DNA of 13,364 nt from Lachnospiraceae bacterium (GTDB lineage Bacteria; Bacillota; Clostridia; Lachnospirales; Lachnospiraceae). The position numbers were made by a program, and so were the translations under genes. The stretch covers positions 1-13,364 of the forward strand of contig DMLD01000200.1 of assembly GCA_003453515.1 (NCBI GenBank). The letters run 5' to 3'. This document shows, piece by piece, positions 1 to 6,051 of this stretch. Every line of letters starts with the position of its first letter. Position 1 is the first letter of the stretch. Under the pieces are notes generated by a model. The model did not search any database. It saw nothing but the letters and a program-made list of their open reading frames with translations, and was not told the origin of the DNA.

Positions 1-883
1 TGCTCTCCACACCGTTTCTGGTTATGGGTACCTGAGTGTCTATACCGACTATATAGTCCCTGATATTGTCAAGGCTGTACTTGCCCTCTTTTTTGATCGA
101 ACTCTCGATCACATTCACAGTGAGGTTCCATGAAAAGTCTGAACCGTCATTGAACTTGATCGTAAAGGCCAGATATGCCTCACCCGGATTGTGAGCAGTC
201 AAAAGGCCCTTGTCATCAATGGTCACAGGCTCGGTACCGGCAGCGATCGGCTCCTCACCCTCAGAACCGTAATTAAGCTCATACTCGACACTGTATTCAC
301 TTTTCTTTACGCTTGTTCCGTATTCCTTGTTGTTCAAAAAATTATGTATCATGGCTGCAACATCATATGTTGTCTGACCCATATACGGACTTAAGTAAAG
401 AGGTCCCGTAAATCCGAAGGAATCACGAGAGCCTGCATTATATACGGCATCTGAGATATTGGACTTCTTTACCTTTATAGTGATATTTCCGAGCTTGGTT
501 TTCTTTTTCCCCTTCTTCTCATAAACAATACCCTTGGTCGTTCCGGTGCCGACAGCCATGATAAGATGCGCATCCGTATATCCTTCCAAAGTAGTACTGT
601 TCTTAACCAGCTTAGCGACCTTGGTGTTCTTGATCTTGATCGTGTAGGTCGCATTTTTCTTCTTGTTCTCGATGATGCTCTCAAACCCGGCAAAGGATGC
701 ATAGTTATAGGCACACTTTACATGTGAGTTCATCAACAGCTCGATGTTTTTGCTGTAATTATCGATCTTTGCCTTCTTTGCTGCTGCTTTGGAATCGATC
801 CCGCGAATACATCCCAGCGACGCCACCATGGCAAGCACGAGCATGATCGCGGATATCCTCCTGACAAAATTTTCCTTTTTCAT
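1..883 (-). CDS. Exported lysine-rich protein of unknown function with an Ig-like segment, 3' end cut by window edge
   Basis: I read 294 codons from ATG 883 without a stop, and the frame runs off the left edge, so the C-terminus is missing. The start follows a GGAG site with about 8 nt spacing. The N-terminus is a clear export signal: basic MKKENFVRR, then a hydrophobic run to about residue 24. The ending ASLGC (Cys25) fits the loose lipoprotein lipobox rule, although cleavage after the later SKAAA is also possible. Residues 75-140 are rich in Lys and Thr beta-strand-like segments. Residues about 190-258 resemble a bacterial Ig-like (Big_2-type) repeat: a KGLLTA turn, a PGEAYLAF strand and a final WNLTVNV strand. 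I recognise no catalytic motif, so the function is unknown. It lies 50 nt downstream of the rhodanese gene and is probably co-transcribed with it. Envelope location is inferred from the signal sequence. Confidence 0.85.
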   Translation of the reverse strand, partial: MKKENFVRRISAIMLVLAMVASLGCIRGIDSKAAAKKAKIDNYSKNIELLMNSHVKCAYNYASFAGFESIIENKKKNATYTIKIKNTKVAKLVKNSTTLEGYTDAHLIMAVGTGTTKGIVYEKKGKKKTKLGNITIKVKKSNISDAVYNAGSRDSFGFTGPLYLSPYMGQTTYDVAAMIHNFLNNKEYGTSVKKSEYSVEYELNYGSEGEEPIAAGTEPVTIDDKGLLTAHNPGEAYLAFTIKFNDGSDFSWNLTVNVIESSIKKEGKYSLDNIRDYIVGIDTQVPITRNGVES

Positions 884-895
884 TGTTTCATCTCC

Positions 896-920
896 TTTAT
901 TATGTGATTTTTTATTATGT
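896..920 (-). repeat. Two direct copies of a 10-bp AT-rich word before the left-edge gene
   Basis: The word ACATAATAAA (minus strand) occurs exactly at 911-920 and 896-905, separated by 5 nt. The second copy runs straight into the GGAG ribosome binding site of the gene starting at 883. It could be an unstructured A-rich leader that aids translation, or simply low-complexity drift. No good -35/-10 pair was found in this 50-nt gap. Confidence 0.5.
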
Positions 921-933
921 ACTGTTTAATGTA

Positions 934-1665
934 TTACTTGACTATGGCACCCGGCCATGTGTTGATGCCACCAAATTCATATATATTTACATAGCCCATA
1001 TCCGCAAGCTTTTGCGCTGCTTCCTTGCTTCTTCTTCCGCTGCGGCAGTATATGAGTATGATCTGCTCCTTGTCCGGGAGAAGCTCGGGGCACTCACCTG
1101 CTATGCTCTCATTTGGTATGAGGATAGCTCCGAGTATGTGACCCTCGTTATACTCTGCTTCAGTCCTGACATCAACTATTACATGTCCGTCATCCTTACC
1201 CATCATCTGCATCGCCTCAGCCTGGGTTATCTGATGGTATGTGGCTGACGGACTAGTGCTCACCTGAGGTGATGCGGTCGGTTCAGGTGATGGAGCTATG
1301 TCCTTCTCCTCATCCGGAAGCTTTACGGTTATGATGCATTTCAGCTTTGTCTGCTTGCCGGTTGGCAGTTTAACAGTTGCCCTTACCCTTGCTGTTCCGT
1401 TTTTCAGCGGTTTTATCACCGCGTACGAACGCTTTTTCTTTACAAGCTTGACATAGGCTTTTCCCTTAATGACAGACCATGTGACCTTGGCCTTGGCGGG
1501 AAGACTGTTAAGCTTTAACTTGTATGTATCCTTGCTTACAAGCTTTACACTTTTTTTACTAAGCTTGATTTGTCCTGTTTTGGCTTTTATGTCCTGTTCA
1601 CACATCACACATCCAAAGACAAGCAAAACCATCATAAAAACTGATATCAATCTTTTAATTCTCAT
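934..1665 (-). CDS. Exported (probably lipid-anchored) Ig-like plus rhodanese-domain protein
   Basis: This 243-residue protein starts at ATG 1665 behind GGAGG with about 4 nt spacing. Residues 1-18 form a basic, hydrophobic signal ending LVFG-C19, which fits the lipoprotein lipobox rule (Phe at -2 is tolerated). Residues about 31-115 form a lysine-rich Ig-like module beginning IKLSKKSVKL. Residues 122-141 are a Pro/Ser/Thr linker. Residues about 145-243 are a rhodanese domain with VIVDVR (162-167), an EGHI motif (174-177), the active loop CRSGRRS with catalytic Cys207, and a C-terminal GGINTWPG. Rhodaneses carry sulfur as a Cys persulfide, and CRSGRRS is a complete active loop. An extracytoplasmic rhodanese in a Gram-positive cell is less common, and its sulfur donor and acceptor are unknown. 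Promoters and a dyad lie directly upstream (1706-1780). Confidence 0.92.
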   Translation of the reverse strand: MRIKRLISVFMMVLLVFGCVMCEQDIKAKTGQIKLSKKSVKLVSKDTYKLKLNSLPAKAKVTWSVIKGKAYVKLVKKKRSYAVIKPLKNGTARVRATVKLPTGKQTKLKCIITVKLPDEEKDIAPSPEPTASPQVSTSPSATYHQITQAEAMQMMGKDDGHVIVDVRTEAEYNEGHILGAILIPNESIAGECPELLPDKEQIILIYCRSGRRSKEAAQKLADMGYVNIYEFGGINTWPGAIVK

Positions 1666-1705
1666 ACGACCTCCATACCCTACTCTTTCATATTATCCTA
1701 AACTT

Positions 1706-1735
1706 ATCATAGCAGTTGCCTTAAAATTACGTCAA
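1706..1735 (-). promoter_or_regulatory. Candidate sigma-A promoter P2 (extended -10) for the rhodanese gene
   Basis: On the minus strand, TTGACG (1730-1735) is followed after 18 nt by TATGAT (1706-1711). TGC directly precedes the -10 and gives an extended -10 element. The start point would lie near position 1700, roughly 35 nt before ATG 1665. It matches 5/6 in both boxes. It is seen in sequence only. Confidence 0.55.
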
Positions 1736-1745
1736 ATATGTAGAT

Positions 1746-1774
1746 ATTCTACCTTATTATCCGCCTTTTGTCAA
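1746..1774 (-). promoter_or_regulatory. Candidate sigma-A promoter P1 for the rhodanese gene
   Basis: On the minus strand there is a perfect TTGACA (1769-1774), a 17-nt spacer, and TAGAAT (1746-1751, 5/6 match to TATAAT). This is the best promoter match I found in the window. It sits in the largest intergenic gap (1666-1807), downstream of the YgjP-type gene, and would start transcription near 1739. The -35 box is half of a perfect dyad (1769-1780). Confidence 0.65.
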
Positions 1775-1780
1775 ATGACA
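1769..1780. promoter_or_regulatory. Perfect 12-bp dyad overlapping the P1 -35 box (candidate operator)
   Basis: On the minus strand it reads TGTCATTTGACA: TGTCA and TGACA arms around TT. One arm contains most of the -35 hexamer TTGACA. A repressor bound here would block RNA polymerase. The arms are short, so chance is possible, and no regulator gene lies beside it. Confidence 0.35.
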
Positions 1781-1807
1781 GAACGCTTTATTCAATTTGT
1801 TTTTGCT

Positions 1808-2383
1808 CTACCGCGGATTCATCCTCTGAAGCCTTCTGCCGTTTTCCTTTAGCCATCTGTCGCAGCGGTCATAGTCGGGATAGACTCTGTAGACCTCCTT
1901 GTAAAACCTATCAGAGTGGTTCATTTCCTTGCGATGGCAGAGTTCATGGACAACTATGGCATCCAACACCTCGCTTGGTGCCAACATCAAGAGGCAGTTA
2001 AAGTTGAGATTTCCCTTGGAGGTACAGCTCCCCCATCGCGTTTTCTGATGACGTATCGTGATCCTTCCGTATGTGACCCCGATGAGTCCGGCATAGTACT
2101 CCACTCGCCCGGGTATGACCTCCTTTGCCCGATCCATAAGCTCGCCAAGCTCCGCCTCGCTCAATCTCTTTTCAGGCTCCGAGGCATTTTTCTCATTTAT
2201 CCTTTTTACCCTTTCCTTTGTCTTTCTTATCCAGTGCTCCTTTTCGTCGACAAAATATCTTATATCCCTTTTGGATACCCACCTCGGCGCCCTTACTATG
2301 ACCTCAAGCTCAGTGTTCACCTCGATGGATATCGTCCTTCTCTTGCTCCTTATCACCTTGTATGTATCTGCTTCCACGCTCAT
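1808..2383 (-). CDS. YgjP-type (DUF45 / M48-like) zinc metallopeptidase
   Basis: From ATG 2383 the product is 191 residues, close to the usual 200-240 residues of the YgjP family (low end). The family zinc motif is present: VVHELCH at 144-150, with His146, His150 and catalytic Glu147, and the downstream MNHS supplying a third ligand, His156. The conserved WGSC (117-120) upstream is another family hallmark. The N-terminal half has the usual beta-rich KRRTISI...VRAP segment and a basic helical region. No signal sequence is visible, so it is predicted to be cytoplasmic. An in-frame GTG at 2392 is an alternative start. I prefer ATG because GGTGAG sits 4 nt before it, but both sites are weak. The gene follows the dihydrouridine synthase gene after roughly 30 nt and probably shares its transcript. 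The physiological substrate of this family is not established. Confidence 0.88.
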   Translation of the reverse strand: MSVEADTYKVIRSKRRTISIEVNTELEVIVRAPRWVSKRDIRYFVDEKEHWIRKTKERVKRINEKNASEPEKRLSEAELGELMDRAKEVIPGRVEYYAGLIGVTYGRITIRHQKTRWGSCTSKGNLNFNCLLMLAPSEVLDAIVVHELCHRKEMNHSDRFYKEVYRVYPDYDRCDRWLKENGRRLQRMNPR

Positions 2384-2414
2384 TCTTCTCACCGTACCCT
2401 AAGTATACATATCA

Positions 2415-3362
2415 TTATTTTTCAAAAATATCCCCGTATGCCGACTCAAGCTGCTTTAAGGTTTTTGCCTTTTTTATCCGCTTAAACAGTGCACCGTCCT
2501 CGGGAAAGGAGCCGGCAAGGTGTGACCATAGCTCCTTCAGCTTGAACAGTACCGGGGTCTCTCCGTACAATACCTGTTCATAATCGTTTTGCAAGCTCAT
2601 GACAAATTCATGCACCCTTTCCCGATCCATATACGACCCCTTCAGAGCCTCATTTCCCATAAAACCGGGATTTGCCAAAAAGCCTCTTCCGATCATGACA
2701 CTGTGGATCTCACGACCCGACTCATCCTCACCGTATCCCCGACAGTCCACTCTCACATCACCGTTGTAACACAAGGGGATGTTTGTTGATCTCAGTTCTT
2801 CATAAGCATACCAAAAAGCATCCCTGTACACCTCGCCCTTGTAAAGCTGATCTCCCGTGCGCAGATGAAGTATCAACAGCTTGACCGGATACCTTTTATA
2901 TATATTTAATAAAACCGGAAGCTCATCCGGCGAATGAAATCCTATACGTGATTTGATAGAGATATCAATATCACATTCCGAAAATATCCTGTCCAAAAAT
3001 CTGTCCAGTTCATCCGGATGCTTGAGAAATCCCGATCCCTTTCCTTTGGGCACGACTGTTTTTGAAGGGCATCCAAGATTTAAGTTGACTTCTCTGTATC
3101 CGAGACTCTCTATATGCTTTGCAGCAGTTATGAATTCGTCGGCGTTTTTTGTCATAAGTTGGGGGACTGTATGCAGTCCCCTGTTGTTCTCGGGCAATAT
3201 GTCCCTAAGCTCTTTTTTCTTCATGATACCACCGTCTCTCGTGGTTAAAAACGGTGTATAATACGCATCTATCCCGCCAAAAAACCGGTCGTAATTTCTT
3301 CTGAATATATATCCTGTTATTCCCTCCAGCGGAGCAAAATAAATATATGGATTATCTCTCAT
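2415..3362 (-). CDS. tRNA-dihydrouridine synthase family flavoprotein
   Basis: The 315-residue protein has the full Dus signature of an FMN-dependent TIM barrel that reduces uridine to dihydrouridine in tRNA D-loops using NAD(P)H. Visible motifs are FAPLEGIT (9-16, FMN binding), NLNLGCPSKTV with catalytic Cys98, SIKSRIGF with Lys137, HLRTGDQLYKG with His166, YNGDV (199-203) and MIGRG (223-227). Length is typical for the family. The subfamily (DusA/B/C) cannot be assigned by eye. ATG 3362 has GGAGG 4 nt upstream. This ATG overlaps the TGA of a 40-codon ORF (ATGA), which suggests translational coupling. Confidence 0.95.
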   Translation of the reverse strand: MRDNPYIYFAPLEGITGYIFRRNYDRFFGGIDAYYTPFLTTRDGGIMKKKELRDILPENNRGLHTVPQLMTKNADEFITAAKHIESLGYREVNLNLGCPSKTVVPKGKGSGFLKHPDELDRFLDRIFSECDIDISIKSRIGFHSPDELPVLLNIYKRYPVKLLILHLRTGDQLYKGEVYRDAFWYAYEELRSTNIPLCYNGDVRVDCRGYGEDESGREIHSVMIGRGFLANPGFMGNEALKGSYMDRERVHEFVMSLQNDYEQVLYGETPVLFKLKELWSHLAGSFPEDGALFKRIKKAKTLKQLESAYGDIFEK

Positions 3363-3481
3363 GTGACCTCCGCCCTCAGCTCATCCGCAGTGATATCATC
3401 ACTGTTGAATGTAAAATCTACCCTGACTTCCTTCTCACCGTCTGTCACCGAAACATCGTCTGCATAATTAAATCCGCTCAT
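3359..3481 (-). CDS. Small 40-residue acidic protein, translationally coupled to dus
   Basis: This is a 40-codon ORF from ATG 3481 to TGA 3359. It is preceded by a very strong AGGAGGG site at about 5 nt spacing. The product starts MSGFNYADDVSVTDGEK and continues with alternating hydrophobic residues (VRVDFTF), then a short acidic helix-like tail ending ELRAEVT. It has about a dozen Asp/Glu, no Cys, no membrane segment and no signal. Its stop codon overlaps the dus ATG as ATGA, and it begins 21 nt after the flavin-reductase stop, so it fills that gap completely. I do not recognise the family. The strong ribosome site, exact overlap and clean codon pattern argue for a real gene. It may instead be a leader peptide that sets dus translation. 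Confidence 0.7.
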   Translation of the reverse strand: MSGFNYADDVSVTDGEKEVRVDFTFNSDDITADELRAEVT

Positions 3482-3502
3482 ATATGCCCTCCTGTCTGTT
3501 CT

Positions 3503-4102
3503 CTATTTCTTTTTATGATTTCCTGACCTGTTTTTCTTTTTCTTTTTTTCTACAGAGTAACCAAACTTTCCGAGCTTCTTCCCAAGGGTATAGTATTCGC
3601 CGTGGGAATACGCGATGATACCTGTTGCCCTCAGATCAAATCTGCCCTTCTCGTCCATATATTCCTCGTCAACCGTCACTCCGACGACCTCTGCGATAAA
3701 CATATCATGCGAGCCGAGCCTCTCTGTCTTTTTCACCCTGCAATATATGTTGACAGGGCTTTCCTCGATAGCCGGCGCATCCATAATATCAGACTTATAG
3801 GCAGTCAGCTTCATCTCCTTGAACTTGTCAATATCTCTTCCCGATCTTACACCACACCAGTCACAGGCACGTGTGAGCGAGTCCGTCACGAGGTTTATCA
3901 CAAACTCTCCGGTCTGCTCTATGATATCGTGCGAATATCTCTCAGGTCTGACTGATATGGATACCATAGCGGGATCCGAGCATATCGTACCCGTCCATGC
4001 GATAGTGATGATGTTCGGTGTCTCTCCCTTCCTGCCGCAGCTGACCATAACAGCCGGCAGGGGATAGAGCATGTTCCCCGGTTTCCATTTCTGCTTACTC
4101 AT
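3503..4102 (-). CDS. Flavin reductase family protein (FMN-binding split barrel)
   Basis: From ATG 4102 the protein has 199 residues. It opens KWKPGNMLYPLPAVMVSCG, the usual N-terminus of anaerobe flavin-reductase-domain proteins. It continues with VSISVRPERYSHD (47-59), where flavin phosphate contacts are expected, GVRSGRDIDKF (84-94), GSHDMFIAEV (130-139) and a C-terminal LGKKLGKFGYSV. It ends in a very basic tail (about 184-199). Members bind FMN and reduce flavin or accept electrons. Substrate and electron partner are not evident, and no rubredoxin domain is attached. An upstream in-frame GTG (4150) would add 16 residues. I reject it because the family homology begins at 4102, although the ribosome site there (GCGGGG) is modest. 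It lies 87 nt downstream of the phosphatase gene and 21 nt before the 40-codon ORF. Confidence 0.9.
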   Translation of the reverse strand: MSKQKWKPGNMLYPLPAVMVSCGRKGETPNIITIAWTGTICSDPAMVSISVRPERYSHDIIEQTGEFVINLVTDSLTRACDWCGVRSGRDIDKFKEMKLTAYKSDIMDAPAIEESPVNIYCRVKKTERLGSHDMFIAEVVGVTVDEEYMDEKGRFDLRATGIIAYSHGEYYTLGKKLGKFGYSVEKKKKKNRSGNHKKK

Positions 4103-4189
4103 ATATACCCCGCTTTTCTGATACTCTGCTTTTACTGACAGCCCAGCCACTCATGCTGATGTCCGGACAGCCCTTCCGCCCGATCTCCA

Positions 4190-5770
4190 TTATGCCGCCT
4201 TAGCCTCGGGATAAAGCTGCTTTAGCTTGTCAAACTCAGCTATAGCCTTATCAATACGCTCCTCCACCTGATCGCCCTCATAGAGCCCGGAGGAATTGCG
4301 CGTAAGTCCCGAAAGCGGGACCTGATAAATGGCAGGATGATCCTTAAGAGTAAGGAGCGGTGTATTTCTAAGCTGTTCCGTAGTCTGATATACCAGATCC
4401 ACTGACCACGCCTCCTTGCCGTCTGCGTCCTCAAATCTCGAAAATACCAGCTTACTTCCTATAGGTGTCCTCTTCTCGATAGCGTACGGAAGCGAGTATT
4501 TATCCGCCTCAAGCGCAGACAGCACACTGCTCAGGTTTGAATCGTGTCCGCATAAAAATGTAAACTTGCGCCCCGGTTTATTCATCTCGCTCTTGATCTC
4601 CTTCAAAAGAGGGTTCGCAAGATTGACAGCAACAAGCGGTGCAGTATAAAGCACATTGACATATACATCCTTTATCTCGGCGATCTGACACCACTGATTG
4701 AATGTAAGCTCATTGCCGAACGCGGCCTTCTTTTTATCGGGCTCCTCGTAGTATTGAAGCACCATCGCGTCACTTGCCGAGCAGGCTGTCATCAATGATC
4801 CTCTCACCATCGGTTCTTTGTTGATCTCGAGTATGTATTCCGTGTCGTCCGTCACAAAATCCGAGACCGATCCGTCCTTGTACGCCGGAGAGTCCTTCAA
4901 CGCTATCACATCACTGATAAGCTTGTAGTTGTCCTTAAGCCCTGCGACTATGGGATCAAATCGCTCATGGATCTGCGCCAGACAGGCTTTTTTATACTCA
5001 TCGGTCATATATGTAAACTGCGGAGTAAACACGGGATCCATCGTGTCAAAGTCGACCTTGTAATCAATTCTTTGGTTTGCCGTGGGAAGAAGCCCTGCAA
5101 CAAAATACTGTGCCGTTGCTATCGTTCTTTGTTTGGAATTGGCATATACGGCAAGCTCCTCATCGCTCGGATGGTAGTTCTTCGGGATCAGTCCCTCACT
5201 CTCCATCCACTGACGGAAATACTGCCCGTTCTCGGTCTCAAGCACACCGCCTCTCAAAGAAAGCTCACTTGGATCCGATGACCACGAAAACCACTGATAC
5301 GGAGTTATTCCCGCAAGAGCGGAGCCCAGGCTGCTCAGAGGTGACCTGATATTATGTCTGCTGAGCACTACGACCTGTTTCAGCTTATATCCCTCATGGC
5401 TTAGTGATCCCGGGAGTTCCTCGGGCTCAGCCGGCTCTTCCCAAACCACGACCCTGCAAGTATAGCTCTTGCCTGCAAGCTTAGCCTTTATAGTGGTTTT
5501 GCCTGCCTTCTTCGCCGTTACTTTGGCAGTGACCCTTTTTGGATTTGCCTTCACAGTGGCGATCCTCTTATCAGTCGAACTCCATTTGATCTTCGATCTT
5601 TTTTTCTTTGCAACACCCGAAAGCTTAAGCGTTGAAGAAGCACCTGCTTTCAGTGTCAGCTTTGACTTGCTAAGCTTCACTGTTGCCATCTGCGCCGGCT
5701 TAGCCGGTATCAGCATGCACACTGTCATAAGTATTGCTATACATGCTGCCATGTGTCTTTTTACATTCAT
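4190..5770 (-). CDS. Secreted Agp-like histidine acid phosphatase (glucose-1-phosphatase type) with N-terminal Ig-like domain
   Basis: The 526-residue protein has a signal peptide (1-28, hydrophobic core about 8-21) and a lysine-rich Ig-like module (about 29-110, starting VKLSKSKLTL). These are followed by a histidine acid phosphatase domain (about 127-520). The catalytic motif is LSRHNIRSP with nucleophile His139. The phosphate-binding Arg lies in ANSKQRTIATAQ (210-221). The proton-donor pair is His409-Asp410 in CGHDSNLSSVLSAL. RHN rather than RHG, plus GGVLE, TMDP, RTPIGSKLVF and YQTTEQLRN, closely recall E. coli glucose-1-phosphatase Agp rather than AppA phytase. This comparison is from memory. 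It probably removes phosphate from sugar phosphates outside the cell. ATG 5770 has GGGAGG at 7 nt. A 15-bp tandem duplication abuts that site. Confidence 0.93.
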   Translation of the reverse strand: MNVKRHMAACIAILMTVCMLIPAKPAQMATVKLSKSKLTLKAGASSTLKLSGVAKKKRSKIKWSSTDKRIATVKANPKRVTAKVTAKKAGKTTIKAKLAGKSYTCRVVVWEEPAEPEELPGSLSHEGYKLKQVVVLSRHNIRSPLSSLGSALAGITPYQWFSWSSDPSELSLRGGVLETENGQYFRQWMESEGLIPKNYHPSDEELAVYANSKQRTIATAQYFVAGLLPTANQRIDYKVDFDTMDPVFTPQFTYMTDEYKKACLAQIHERFDPIVAGLKDNYKLISDVIALKDSPAYKDGSVSDFVTDDTEYILEINKEPMVRGSLMTACSASDAMVLQYYEEPDKKKAAFGNELTFNQWCQIAEIKDVYVNVLYTAPLVAVNLANPLLKEIKSEMNKPGRKFTFLCGHDSNLSSVLSALEADKYSLPYAIEKRTPIGSKLVFSRFEDADGKEAWSVDLVYQTTEQLRNTPLLTLKDHPAIYQVPLSGLTRNSSGLYEGDQVEERIDKAIAEFDKLKQLYPEAKAA

Positions 5771-5783
5771 CTTTTGTCCTCCC

Positions 5784-5813
5784 GTTGTTGTGTATTATGT
5801 TGTTGTGTATTAT
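5784..5813 (-). repeat. Exact 15-bp tandem duplication in the phosphatase 5' leader
   Basis: The minus-strand unit ATAATACACAACAAC occurs twice head to tail (5799-5813 and 5784-5798) with no mismatch. The second copy ends exactly where the GGGAGG ribosome site (5778-5783) begins. The CA-rich leader should be unstructured. A TATAAT-like hexamer lies just upstream, but no matching -35 was seen. Confidence 0.85.
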
Positions 5814-5817
5814 ATAG

Positions 5818-6042
5818 TTAGTATACCTTCTTTATATCAGTTATCCCATATCTGTCCATATACTCCCGCAGCTCATGTTCATATCTGATATAGGCGATCT
5901 CTGTCGTCTCTCCTGTGGTAATGTCCTTAAGCTTCAGCACCTGCTCTGAATTACAGGTGTTGCACTTAAGTATAGCTTCCATATGGGAAGGATCAAAGGA
6001 TATCTCCCGGTCGACCCTTGCTTTCCTTTTAAATATGCTCAT
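5818..6042 (-). CDS. Small CxxC protein of unknown function (74 residues)
   Basis: I place the start at ATG 6042. The AGGAG of the leader directly touches the earlier in-frame ATG (6048) with zero spacing but stands 6 nt before 6042, which gives MSIFKRK as the N-terminus. The protein has a basic start and a single LKCNTCNSEQ with Cys27-x-x-Cys30 in a beta-hairpin-like setting. It ends in a charged, Tyr-rich tail (YIRYEHELREYMDRYG). One CxxC could be half of a zinc knuckle or a redox pair. There is no membrane segment or signal. Its ribosome site overlaps the stop of the DUF4317 gene (9 nt apart), so coupled translation and a functional link are likely. I do not recognise the family. Confidence 0.75.
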   Translation of the reverse strand: MSIFKRKARVDREISFDPSHMEAILKCNTCNSEQVLKLKDITTGETTEIAYIRYEHELREYMDRYGITDIKKVY

Positions 6043-6051
6043 TTTCATCTC

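Noticed and set aside
4148..4169. Palindrome TGTCCGGACA and upstream GTG start before the flavin reductase
   Set aside because: The palindrome is short, sits in the leader without a promoter or a T-run, and has no clear role. The GTG at 4150 has no ribosome site and adds residues not seen in the family.
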